Shown: positions 18,167 to 26,359 of the stretch, piece by piece
Layout of the letters: each line of letters starts with the position of its first letter
Position numbering within the stretch: the stretch's first letter is position 1
Source: Chelatococcus sp. HY11
Lineage (GTDB): Bacteria; Pseudomonadota; Alphaproteobacteria; Rhizobiales; Beijerinckiaceae
NCBI RefSeq assembly: GCF_018398335.1
Contig: NZ_JAHBRX010000002.1
Span: 1,302,001 to 1,366,000 of the forward strand
Length of the DNA: 64,000 nt
Reading direction: 5' to 3'
Translations under genes and position numbers: made by a program
Notes under the pieces: generated by a model
The model's database searches: none
Seen by the model: the letters and a program-made list of their open reading frames with translations, nothing else
What the model was told of the DNA's origin: nothing

Positions 18167-19039
18167 ATGTCTGACGAGGGGGTACAGTTGGTCAGGGAAG
18201 GCCGGGAATTCGACTCTAGCGAAACCAACGAGGCCGACAATAAGAATCACGGCGTCTATTTCGTGCCGGGTCTCCATCGCGGGCTGCTGGTGCTTGAGGC
18301 TCTGGCGGAAGCGCAGAAGCCGATGTCGATCTCCGACATCGCGCGTGCGCTGGGAATAACGCGCTCGGCAGCCTTCCGGCTGGTCTACACGCTGCGATAT
18401 ACCGGTTTTGTCGAGTCAGAGCCGGACTCCAAGAAGGTTCGGCTCGGCGGGCGAGTGCTCAGCCTCGGCTTTTCCTATCTCGCTGGCATGAGCATCATCG
18501 AAGCCGCACAGCCCGACCTCGACCTGCTACGCGACGCGACCGGAATTACATCCCATATTGGAATCCGCGACGGGCGGGATCTTCTCTATCTGGCCTGTGC
18601 CCACTCTCGCTCCGGCTTTGTCAGCACGATCAATGTCGGTTCGCGCTTTCCAGTCCACCTCACGCCGATGGGCTGGCTGCTGCTGTCCGACCTCGCACCG
18701 CGCAAAATCGGTGAATTGTTTCCGGACCAGCAGCCCTATAAAGCATTGACCGAGTATTCACCGACCACGCTGGAGGCGCTGCTCGACCGCGTCATGCGCG
18801 CGGGCGCGCAGGGCTATATCATAAGCCGGGGAATACTGGAGCCGGGTGGCAGCTCGATTTGCGCGCCGGTGCTCAATGCGCAGAACAAGGTGGTCGCGGC
18901 CATTGACATATCCGGGCCCGACATCGGGTTCGATGAGGCCCGGATGGATCAGTACCTGTCGGAAGTTCGCGCCGCCGCGCAGCGAATTTCGATCCGTCTC
19001 GGCTATACGCCGGCGCGACGCTCCGACGATCTGGGCTGA
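18167..19039 (+). CDS. IclR-family transcriptional regulator
   Basis: About 290 residues. The N-terminal winged helix (MSISDIARALGITRSAAFRLVYTL, residues about 50-75) is followed by the IclR effector domain (for example ITSHIGIRDGRDLLYLA and VHLTPMGWLLL). The ATG at 18167 has no clear ribosome site; a TTG at 18188 lies 5 bases after GAGGGGG and may be the true start. It is the only regulator inside the 8.6-23.9 kb cluster, and its promoter carries two copies of the motif shared by the cluster promoters. It probably represses or activates the pathway genes in response to the substrate. Confidence 0.93.
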   Translation: MSDEGVQLVREGREFDSSETNEADNKNHGVYFVPGLHRGLLVLEALAEAQKPMSISDIARALGITRSAAFRLVYTLRYTGFVESEPDSKKVRLGGRVLSLGFSYLAGMSIIEAAQPDLDLLRDATGITSHIGIRDGRDLLYLACAHSRSGFVSTINVGSRFPVHLTPMGWLLLSDLAPRKIGELFPDQQPYKALTEYSPTTLEALLDRVMRAGAQGYIISRGILEPGGSSICAPVLNAQNKVVAAIDISGPDIGFDEARMDQYLSEVRAAAQRISIRLGYTPARRSDDLG

Positions 19040-19077
19040 CCCGCCCGGAGCGTCGCTGCGGAAGCGCCGGCATAGCA

Positions 19078-19959
19078 TCAGCCCCGGGGGCGCAGACCGA
19101 GAATCTGGCGAGCAACAGCAGGCGTTGCCAAAGTACCGCCAAGATCACGCACGATGCGCACAGCTTTCTCGCACAGTTCGGCATTGTCGCGCGCCAGCCG
19201 GCCATGCTCGATATACACACCGTCCTCGAGCCCGATGCGGACGTGGCCGCCCAGTAGAAATGCCTGCGCCAGCATCGGATAGCACATGCGCCCGATGCCG
19301 AAACCCGCCCAGGTCGCACCCTGTGGCAGAAGCGAACGCATGTAGCTCATGGTCTCCGGGGTCGAGGCGGCTCCATAGTGTACGCCCGTGACTATCTGGA
19401 ACACGCCTGGCCCCTCAAGCACGCCTTCTTTCATCAGGGCCTTGCCGAGATGGATGTCACCGGAATCAAACACTTCCAGCTCGGGCAATGCGCCGGACGC
19501 CCTGATCATTTCGGCCATGATTCGGACGTTACGTGGCGTGTTGATCACAACGGCCGCGCCCGAATTCATCGTATTGAGGTCGAGCGTGCTGATCTCGGGC
19601 TTCAGCTCCACAATATGCGCGACGCGCCTTTCAGGCGGCAGGATCGTCGACGATGGTGCCGCGATCTTCGGGTCCTCGTCAGACGGCACGAAGCGTCCCC
19701 CGGGACCCGTCGTGAGGTTGATGATGATGTCGGAACCCGCAGTGGCGATCCGTTCCATAACCTCGCGATAGTAGGCGATGTTCATGCTCGGCGCGCCAGT
19801 GGCTGGTTCGCGGACATGAATATGGGCGATGGCCGCACCGGCCTGACCCGCACCGATGCAGGCGTCAGCGATCTGTTCCGGCGTCACCGGTAGTCCTGGA
19901 TGCTGCTGCAGCGTGGTCATATTGCCGGTCACAGCGCATGTCAGGATTGTCGGGCGCAT
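19078..19959 (-). CDS. Beta-keto acid cleavage family enzyme (BKACE, DUF849)
   Basis: 293 residues from the ATG at 19959, which has GAGGAGG 5 bases upstream; a longer frame to 20010 is unlikely. BKACE enzymes use zinc to condense a beta-keto acid with acetyl-CoA, giving acetoacetate and a new acyl-CoA; the founding member is 3-keto-5-aminohexanoate cleavage enzyme. Two zinc-ligand histidines are in IAHIHVREP (His46 and His48), and the C-terminal GLEDG holds the expected acidic ligand. The gene diverges from the flavin oxidase at 20172. With the nearby SDR it suggests a 3-hydroxy acid to 3-keto acid to acyl-CoA sequence. Confidence 0.92.
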   Translation of the reverse strand: MRPTILTCAVTGNMTTLQQHPGLPVTPEQIADACIGAGQAGAAIAHIHVREPATGAPSMNIAYYREVMERIATAGSDIIINLTTGPGGRFVPSDEDPKIAAPSSTILPPERRVAHIVELKPEISTLDLNTMNSGAAVVINTPRNVRIMAEMIRASGALPELEVFDSGDIHLGKALMKEGVLEGPGVFQIVTGVHYGAASTPETMSYMRSLLPQGATWAGFGIGRMCYPMLAQAFLLGGHVRIGLEDGVYIEHGRLARDNAELCEKAVRIVRDLGGTLATPAVARQILGLRPRG

Positions 19960-20000
19960 GAAGGCCTCCTCTCGCGTTCTGCGTTTTGGATACCAGTCAG

Positions 20001-20018
20001 TGTTTTGCATATCAATAT
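20001..20018 (+). promoter_or_regulatory. Weak operator-like motif, copy 6
   Basis: TGTTTTGCATATCAATAT keeps the TGTTT arm and ATAT centre of the 9613 palindrome (11 of 18 positions). It lies in the divergent promoter region between the BKACE and flavin oxidase genes. On its own it would not be convincing. Confidence 0.25.
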
Positions 20019-20171
20019 TTTATGCGCATTAACGGCCGAAATTTGCTTAAGCCCGCCGCAATGCGATTTATTGACAATCTATTTGATCTGCATCTAAAAC
20101 TGATGACAGGCTTGACGAGGCGCCGTGCCGCGCGATCCCAGCACTGTTCCGGCCGGATGGAGTTTGCCTGG

Positions 20172-21287
20172 ATGGGCCAGGATGTCATTGTTGTCGGAGG
20201 TGGCGTTATGGGCTGCGCGGCGGCGCTGCGGCTTGCGGAAGCCGGGCAGCGCGTTCGCGTCCTGGAAGCGCGGGCGCTCGGATCGGGCGCCACCGGCGTC
20301 AATGCCGGCACGCTTTCGCTGCAGATCAAACGCGTCAGCTTGATGGCTTATGCCGTGCGGGGTGCCGAATTGTGGGCCGGCATGGGAGAGAGGCTGGGTC
20401 TCGACCTGCATTTCCGCCAGCCTGGTGGATTGAACCTCGCCTTCACTGAACCCGAAGCGGAACTGCTGAAGCGAAACATGCGGGAGCGGCAGGACGTTGG
20501 TTTACCAATCCGCTTTCTGTCGCAAACAGAGGTCGGGAAACTCGAACCCGCGCTGAGTGACAAGGTGTTGCTCGCCAGCCATTGCCCCCTCGACGGCTAT
20601 GCCAGCTCCAGCGTGGTTGGACGAGCCTTCGCGCGCAAGTTCAAAGCACTGGGCGTTGCGGTCAACGAGTGGGACGAGGTGACAGGCCTTGATCGCCAGA
20701 AGGGCGAATGGCGGGTCGAGGCCCGGTCGGGCCAGTACGCGGCTCCTCTCGTTCTGATAGCGGCCGGGGCGTGGAACCGAGCGCTTCTGCAGAAAGTCGA
20801 CGTTGACCTGCCCATTGGCTGGCGCGTCAACCAGATGAGCGTTTCGGAGCGCACCACACCCTTGCTCAATGGCATCGTGGGGCACGTCTCAGGGCTGATG
20901 AGCCTCAAGCAAGCGCCGAATGGCACTGTCATCATCGGCGGTGGCTGGCAGGGGATCGGCAGTCCGGGTGAACCTGGGCGACCGATGGCGGAAAATCTGG
21001 CAAATAATTTACGCTTCGCGGCGCATGCCCTGCCAGCGTTGCGCAGCCTGCGCATTGTGCGCAGCTGGTATGGCTACGACAGTGTATCGCCCGACGTGAT
21101 GCCGATGGCGGGTGCCGTGCCGGGACAGGACGGGTTGTTCACCATCTGCTGCGTCCGCGGGGGCTTCACGATCGGCCCCTGCCTGGGGGCCTTGGTCGCG
21201 GATGCGATTCTCGGACGCGAACCGGACCTGCCGCTTTTCGATCCCGGCCGGTTCGTGAAGCAACCGGCCGTGGCCCGCGCGGGCTGA
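20172..21287 (+). CDS. FAD-dependent amine/imino-acid oxidoreductase, HcnC / opine oxidase subunit B type
   Basis: 371 residues from the ATG at 20172, with GGAG 9 bases upstream; the frame is open from 19986 but those codons cover the promoter. The dinucleotide motif DVIVVGGGVMGCAAALRLAEAG is at the very start, as in D-amino-acid oxidase/sarcosine oxidase-fold enzymes. The C-terminal part with TIGPCLGALVADAI is typical. In HcnABC, opine oxidase and D-hydroxyproline dehydrogenase, this subunit (HcnC/OoxB) pairs with a [2Fe-2S] and a second FAD subunit; both are encoded at 22109 and 22401. An SDR gene lies between them. Role: oxidation of a C-N bond in the imported amino compound. Confidence 0.88.
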   Translation: MGQDVIVVGGGVMGCAAALRLAEAGQRVRVLEARALGSGATGVNAGTLSLQIKRVSLMAYAVRGAELWAGMGERLGLDLHFRQPGGLNLAFTEPEAELLKRNMRERQDVGLPIRFLSQTEVGKLEPALSDKVLLASHCPLDGYASSSVVGRAFARKFKALGVAVNEWDEVTGLDRQKGEWRVEARSGQYAAPLVLIAAGAWNRALLQKVDVDLPIGWRVNQMSVSERTTPLLNGIVGHVSGLMSLKQAPNGTVIIGGGWQGIGSPGEPGRPMAENLANNLRFAAHALPALRSLRIVRSWYGYDSVSPDVMPMAGAVPGQDGLFTICCVRGGFTIGPCLGALVADAILGREPDLPLFDPGRFVKQPAVARAG

Positions 21288-21321
21288 GATCATGCAAACA
21301 AAAACTCAGAAGGACGACATC

Positions 21322-22089
21322 ATGGCGGGCAGACTGGCGAGCAAGATCGCACTGGTCACCGGCGGCGGTTCAGGTATCGGCGAGGCCATTGCCAGGCTCT
21401 TCATCGAAGAGGGCGCCCGCGTCACGATCTCCGGCCGTCGCGAACCGGTTCTGAAGGCAGCGGCCGACAAGATCGGCGCGACGGCCCATGTCTGCGATGT
21501 GTCGGACGATGCGCAGGTCGCGCAAATGCTCGCGCGGATCGAACAGGATTTCGGCGGCCTCGATGTTCTCGTCAATTGCGCGGGCATTCCGGGGCCTGTG
21601 ATGAACGCGGAGGATATGGACATGGCCGCCTTCGACGACACATTACGCATCAATATCCGTGGCACGATGTTGCCGACGAAGTATGCCATCCCGCAGATGA
21701 AAAAGCGTGGCGGAGGATCCATCGTCAACATGTCGTCGTTGATGGGCCTCAAGGGTTATCCGATGCGGGCCGCCTATTCTTCCACGAAGTTTGCCATCAT
21801 CGGCATGACCGAAGCCATCGCGCATGAGGTTGGCCGGCACAACATCCGCGTCAACGCGTTGTGCCCGGGCGCGGTGAACGGCGAACTGATGGAACGCGTG
21901 ATCGCGCGCCGGGCTGAAGCCGAGGGCCGGCCGGCCGAAGAGATCGTCCGCGTCAACTATACGGACGTCGCCGCGCTACGCCGCTGGGTTGAACCGGAAG
22001 AAGTCGCGGAGGCCGCGTTGTTCTACGCGTCGAACGCTTCGTCCTCGATCACGGCTGACCGCATGCGCGTCTGCGCCGGTCGCATGTAG
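21322..22089 (+). CDS. SDR-family NAD(P)-dependent oxidoreductase
   Basis: 255 residues from the ATG at 21322, with GAAGG 8 bases upstream; an ATG at 21292 is weaker. It is a classical short-chain dehydrogenase: TGGGSGIGEA for the cofactor, NCAG in the middle, and the catalytic set Ser139, Tyr152 and Lys156 (YSSTK). It likely oxidises a hydroxy acid or alcohol. Placement inside the flavin-dehydrogenase operon and near BKACE fits a 3-hydroxy to 3-keto acid step, but this is inferred. Confidence 0.93.
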   Translation: MAGRLASKIALVTGGGSGIGEAIARLFIEEGARVTISGRREPVLKAAADKIGATAHVCDVSDDAQVAQMLARIEQDFGGLDVLVNCAGIPGPVMNAEDMDMAAFDDTLRINIRGTMLPTKYAIPQMKKRGGGSIVNMSSLMGLKGYPMRAAYSSTKFAIIGMTEAIAHEVGRHNIRVNALCPGAVNGELMERVIARRAEAEGRPAEEIVRVNYTDVAALRRWVEPEEVAEAALFYASNASSSITADRMRVCAGRM

Positions 22090-22108
22090 CCAACGGCATC
22101 GGCTACCC

Positions 22109-22411
22109 ATGCTCCGCATAGACACCCATATCAGCCGTGGGCCGAAGGTCACCTTCCGCATCGACGGGCAGGCCATAACGGCCTACGCCGGCGAGAGCGT
22201 TGCCGCCGCGTTGCTTGCATCAGGATTGCGACGATTGCGCACGAGCCCCGGCGGTGGCGGCAGGGGCCTGTTCTGCGCGATGGGCGTCTGCCAGGAATGC
22301 GTCGTCGAGATGATCGACGCCGCGGGCGCCTCCCACGTCGTGGCGAGCTGCCAGTTGGAAGTGTCGGAGGGGCTCGAGTTGCGGTCAAGGACCTTCGTCG
22401 ATGGCCATTGA
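22109..22411 (+). CDS. (2Fe-2S)-binding subunit, HcnA type
   Basis: 100 residues from the ATG at 22109, 20 bp after the SDR stop; the frame is open further upstream but overlaps the SDR. It is a small ferredoxin-like protein with the plant-type cluster spacing: FCAMGVCQEC gives C-x5-C-x2-C, and a fourth cysteine lies in ASCQ. Such subunits link the two flavin subunits of HCN synthase, opine oxidase and D-hydroxyproline dehydrogenase. It overlaps the next gene by 11 bases. Confidence 0.88.
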   Translation: MLRIDTHISRGPKVTFRIDGQAITAYAGESVAAALLASGLRRLRTSPGGGGRGLFCAMGVCQECVVEMIDAAGASHVVASCQLEVSEGLELRSRTFVDGH

Positions 22412-23864
22412 CCCAGCCGACCTCCAGGTCTCGGATGTGCTGGTCGTCGGTGCCGGGCCGGCCGGTGCCGCCGCCGCGCTGGCCGCGTCATCAGCCGGCC
22501 TGTCGGTCACCCTTCTCGACGAGGCCCGTCAGGCCGGCGGGCAGGTTTATCGTGCCCTGCCGGCCGCCTTCGTGGTGGATGATCCCAAAGCGCTCGGTCC
22601 CGAGTTCCTGGCTGGAGAGGCTTTGCGTTCGTCGCTGCGTGCCAGTGCAGTCGACTGCCGGTTCGGGCGTAGGGTCTGGCTGTTGCGCCGCGACAACGAT
22701 CTAGGCTTTGTCGCCGACGCCGTTGCAGACGGCCGATCGGAACGCTACGCCGCGCGTGCGCTGATCCTGTGCACGGGCACGACCGAGCGCAGCCTGCCCT
22801 TTGCCGGCAGCGCCCAGCCTGGCATCATAGGACTGGCAGCAGCGACCATCCTGCTGAAAAGCCAGCGCATTCTACCTGGGCGGCGCACAGTCGTTGCCGG
22901 CGCCGGACCGCTCCTGGCCGCAGTCGCCGCCGGTATCGTCAAGGGCGGCGGCGAGGTCGCGGCAGTCGTCGATCTCAACAGCCGGCTGGATTGGGCGAAG
23001 GCCGGTCTTGGCATGCTGGGACGGCCGGATCTCTTGCTGCGGGGTGCAGGCTGGATGCGCCGGATTCAGGCCGCCGGAGTGCCCTGGCTCTGGCGGCATA
23101 CGATCACGGCGGCCGAGGGCGACGAAACTGGCGTCACCGCCGTCACGGTCGCGCCAATCGACGCCGCCGGCCATTGCACAGCGGGTGGCGGGGAACGTCG
23201 CTTCGAGGTCGATGCCGTCACCGTCGGCCACGGGCTGGTGCCGGCCACGGAATTCCTGCGCGCGCTGGGCGCGCGGCTGGAATGGAACCACGGCAACGAT
23301 TGCTGGCAGCCGGTGAAAGATACGTTTGGGCGCACCAGCATTGCCGGTCTCTATGTCGCGGGCGATGGAGCCGGTGTGGCAGGAGCGGCAGCAGCAGAAG
23401 TGGGAGGCGAGATCGCCGCGCTTGCTGCGGTCGACGACCTCAAGCCAGGCGCCGGCAGGCAGATCACACCGGCGTTGCGTCGCAGGCAGAATGCCGCCGC
23501 ACGCTTTGGGCGCGCCTCGATTGGCCTTACCCGGGTTCGATCGGGGTTGGTGGCAGTCATGCCGGCGCGGACGATCGTCTGCCGCTGCGAAGACGTCAGC
23601 CGGGGCACACTCGACGAGGCCTTCGGTGAAGGAGCTCGAAACATCGGCCAGATCAAGGCCTGGACGCGCTGCGGCATGGGGCCCTGTCAGGGACGCATGT
23701 GCGGCGAGACGCTCTCTGCCCTCGCTTCGCTCCATGGAATCGCGCGTGAGACCTTCGAGCCGATGGTCGGCCGTGCTCCGGCACGGCCTGTTGAAATCGG
23801 ATGCCTGACGGGCGTTCCCGATTACGAGAGCATTCCGCTCCCACCGTCGCTGCCGTCAAGTTGA
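22401..23864 (+). CDS. FAD/NAD(P)-binding oxidoreductase with BFD-like [2Fe-2S] domain, HcnB / opine oxidase subunit A type
   Basis: 487 residues with AAGGA 9 bases before the ATG. The first Rossmann motif is VLVVGAGPAGAAAALAASSAG, the second VVAGAGPLLAAVAAGIV near residue 165. The C-terminal BFD-like domain has cysteines in IVCRCEDVSRG and RCGMGPCQGRMC, as in HcnB/OoxA. Together with the products at 20172 and 22109 it makes a complete three-subunit dehydrogenase. Known relatives act on glycine, opines, D-hydroxyproline or L-proline; the sequence does not tell which. Confidence 0.9.
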   Translation: MAIDPADLQVSDVLVVGAGPAGAAAALAASSAGLSVTLLDEARQAGGQVYRALPAAFVVDDPKALGPEFLAGEALRSSLRASAVDCRFGRRVWLLRRDNDLGFVADAVADGRSERYAARALILCTGTTERSLPFAGSAQPGIIGLAAATILLKSQRILPGRRTVVAGAGPLLAAVAAGIVKGGGEVAAVVDLNSRLDWAKAGLGMLGRPDLLLRGAGWMRRIQAAGVPWLWRHTITAAEGDETGVTAVTVAPIDAAGHCTAGGGERRFEVDAVTVGHGLVPATEFLRALGARLEWNHGNDCWQPVKDTFGRTSIAGLYVAGDGAGVAGAAAAEVGGEIAALAAVDDLKPGAGRQITPALRRRQNAAARFGRASIGLTRVRSGLVAVMPARTIVCRCEDVSRGTLDEAFGEGARNIGQIKAWTRCGMGPCQGRMCGETLSALASLHGIARETFEPMVGRAPARPVEIGCLTGVPDYESIPLPPSLPSS

Positions 23865-24178
23865 CGAGGTGTGCGAGCCGCTAGGTTCCACCGCGAACGT
23901 GAAACTGCGGCGCGGGAAGCTTGGCGGTTGTGTTCTCAAATGGCGAAGATGCCAACTGTCCGGCGATCGACGGCGGGGAATAGTGGGATACCTCGCCCGT
24001 CGTCCTCACTGTTGATCTGTTGGTTGAGAACTGTCGTCCGACGAAGCCTATGAGGCGGATCGTCGAGACGACTGGCTCACCGCCCGAAGTATCTAGGCTG
24101 TCATCCCAGCGCGAGCGACCCGTGCATCCGTCTATCCCCTTGATCAGGTTGCTCACAGCCGTCGCAACGTGATCCAGC
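23865..24178 (-). other. Intergenic region, no gene recognised
   Basis: 314 bases between the convergent ends of the HcnB-type gene and the AraC gene. A minus-strand frame of about 102 codons (23881-24189, GTG start) overlaps the AraC end by 11 bases, but it has no recognisable motif and no clear ribosome site, so I do not call it as a gene. Confidence 0.4.
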
Positions 24179-25264
24179 TCATGTCTCACCGGTGGGCTCC
24201 AATGCGCGGGCAGCTCTCGGGGTGATCCCGAAATGAGCGCGGAAGGCCACGGTAAGGCTGGCTTGGTGGCGGAAGCCCACGGCTTCGGCTACGGCTGCAA
24301 CGGAAGCCTTATCTCGCGCCAGCATGCGCATCGCGCATTCCATCCGTTGTCTTGTTCGAAATCCGCCCAGGCTCATGCCGTAGAGCAGCCGGAACCCATT
24401 CTTCAACTTGGTCGCATTGGTCCCCAGCTGCCGTGCAAGTTCGGCGATAGGGATCTCGGCAGCCAGATCGTTCTCCAACGCCTTGCGGGCTGCCGCCAAG
24501 AGCGCCAAGTCGCGAGAATGGAATGCATGTGAGGTCTGTCCATCATCCTGCATGGAGTCAAGGATGCTTAGAACCTGGCAGGTAAAATCCAGTAGAATCG
24601 CGCCGGTCCTCAACAAATCAGGCGCCCGTTCGACACGCATGGCGAACAGTTGCTGCAACCGGTCCACGAAGGCCACCGACATTCGATGATCGAAAACATT
24701 CATCGTACCGGGTGGAGCTGAAAGCAGCCGGTGCAGGACCGTTCCATTACGTGTGCCTAGCCCACAGACTCCTGAGATGTAACCGGGATCGACATAAAGA
24801 CCGAGAGATCGCACACTTCCCGGCGCACACCAGATATCGTAGGAAAACCCCTCGGTCGGAAAACAGGCCAGCAGCGATACGTCGCGGGCTTGGCGCTCAG
24901 TGGCTCCATCGACCGACAGGCCGACAGGCCCCTCCAGGGTTAGATGCAATTCCACCAGATTGTCGGCGACCACAAGCCCCCGCCGCTCGGAATTGAAGGT
25001 GCAATCCGTCACCGTCGCCAGGAGCTCCTCTCCCATCGCGATCAACCGCCAGGAGCCGGTGCCTTCCGTGGCGGGCAGCGGAACTTCAACGCTGGTCAGT
25101 CCAGGATCGCTTCCGCCGGGTAGCTGTACCCGGCAGGCTCCGGGCATTGTCGCTATCTGCCGGAAAACCGACCGGATACGGCCGTCTCCGGCACCCACAG
25201 CGGCGCGGAGCATTCCTTTCGGCGCCGTTGGAGGAGGGGGATTTGCCGGAGCCAGGTCGCTCAT
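24179..25264 (-). CDS. AraC-family transcriptional regulator
   Basis: 361 residues. The C-terminal 100 residues contain the two helix-turn-helix units of AraC/XylS proteins (AELARQLGTNATKLKNGFR and AEAVGFRHQASLTVAFRAHFG). The N-terminal 240 residues look like an effector or AraC-binding-like domain without a clear ligand signature. It is transcribed divergently from the ABC operon that starts at 25499, so it is its likely regulator. Confidence 0.92.
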   Translation of the reverse strand: MSDLAPANPPPPTAPKGMLRAAVGAGDGRIRSVFRQIATMPGACRVQLPGGSDPGLTSVEVPLPATEGTGSWRLIAMGEELLATVTDCTFNSERRGLVVADNLVELHLTLEGPVGLSVDGATERQARDVSLLACFPTEGFSYDIWCAPGSVRSLGLYVDPGYISGVCGLGTRNGTVLHRLLSAPPGTMNVFDHRMSVAFVDRLQQLFAMRVERAPDLLRTGAILLDFTCQVLSILDSMQDDGQTSHAFHSRDLALLAAARKALENDLAAEIPIAELARQLGTNATKLKNGFRLLYGMSLGGFRTRQRMECAMRMLARDKASVAAVAEAVGFRHQASLTVAFRAHFGITPRAARALEPTGET

Positions 25265-25498
25265 CTTACCGCCTTGTCGGGAGTTTCAACGCGGCCTGCC
25301 ACCGGAAAACGCACCCTTCGCGCGCGTTTACAGGCAGCGTCTTTTGCGGGGAGAATTAGTTTTTTTGGGTTTGGGCGAACCTGGCTCTGAACACTCGCGG
25401 GCTATCTCGCACTTCGACTAAGTTGAGTTTAATCCAGAGCGAAATGCCCGGACAAGAGGCCATGGGCCATCGACGGGCATAATAAGGAGTGTAAGTGA

Positions 25499-26359
25499 TT
25501 GTCTGCAGTCGGAGCGGCCAGCCGTCGCGCGCCTTCGGCCGGACTGGCGAGGATACAAGCTCGTGTGGGACGCTTGGCGTTTAGCGCAGCTGTGCTGCTG
25601 TGCTACCTTTTGATTTTCCTCCCAGTGCTATTTGTCGTTCTGATCAGCTTTTTCCGCGCGGAAATGGTCTCGTTTCCGCCGGACGGCTTTTCGTTGCGCT
25701 GGTATGCCAATGCCTGGTCGCATGGTGACTTCCTGAAATCATTGTTGACCTCGCTGCAGGTCGCCACCCTGTCCACCATAGTCGGGGTGATCGCCGGCAC
25801 GCTGGCGGCCTTTGGGCTTCGGCGATCGAACATCCGGTTCAAGCCTCTGTTCAATATGCTGTTTCTGGGGCCGCTGCTATTGCCAGGTGTCGTCGGGGGC
25901 GCTGCCATCTATATGGGGTATTTCCGCGCCGAGGCAGCGCTGGACCGCGACATAACCGGATCGCTTTGGGGGCTTGTCGCCGCTCATATCATGCTGACCA
26001 TTCCCTGGTCGGTCCGCTTGGTGATGGCCTCTCTGGCCCAGTTTAACCCCGCAACCGAGGAAGCGGCGGCAGATCTTGGCGCTTCAGGCTGGACTATCTT
26101 TCGCCGGATCACCCTGCCGGCGCTGCGTCCCGGGATCGTGGCGGCGTGCATGTTCTCGTTCATCGCCAGCTTCGAGAACCTGGAGATCAGCATGTTCCTG
26201 GTCGGCCCCGGCCGCAGCACATTGCCTGTCGCAATGCTGTCCTATCTGGAATACCGGATGGATCCGACCCTCGCGGCGGTGGCGACGGCGCAGATCCTGC
26301 TGGTCGGTGTGCTGATGTTGATAACCGACCGATACGTCAAACTTTCCAGGGTTGTGTGA
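25499..26359 (+). CDS. ABC transporter permease, spermidine/putrescine (PotC) type
   Basis: 286 residues from a TTG with AAGGAG 9 bases upstream. About six membrane helices are present, with the EAA loop near EEAAADLGASGWTIFRRITLP. This is the inner-membrane channel half of a polyamine-class (MOI/POPT) importer. Unusually the order is permease, ATPase, binding protein, second permease. The stop overlaps the GTG start proposed for the ATPase gene. Confidence 0.93.
   Translation: MSAVGAASRRAPSAGLARIQARVGRLAFSAAVLLCYLLIFLPVLFVVLISFFRAEMVSFPPDGFSLRWYANAWSHGDFLKSLLTSLQVATLSTIVGVIAGTLAAFGLRRSNIRFKPLFNMLFLGPLLLPGVVGGAAIYMGYFRAEAALDRDITGSLWGLVAAHIMLTIPWSVRLVMASLAQFNPATEEAAADLGASGWTIFRRITLPALRPGIVAACMFSFIASFENLEISMFLVGPGRSTLPVAMLSYLEYRMDPTLAAVATAQILLVGVLMLITDRYVKLSRVV

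Noticed and set aside
20172-23864. Assignment as hydrogen cyanide synthase hcnABC
   Set aside because: Subunit types match, but the same architecture serves opine, proline and hydroxyproline dehydrogenases, and the gene order is interrupted by an SDR.
23881-24189. Minus-strand frame of 102 codons after the AraC gene
   Set aside because: No recognisable motif and no clear ribosome site; the GTG start overlaps the AraC stop. Possible but unsupported.
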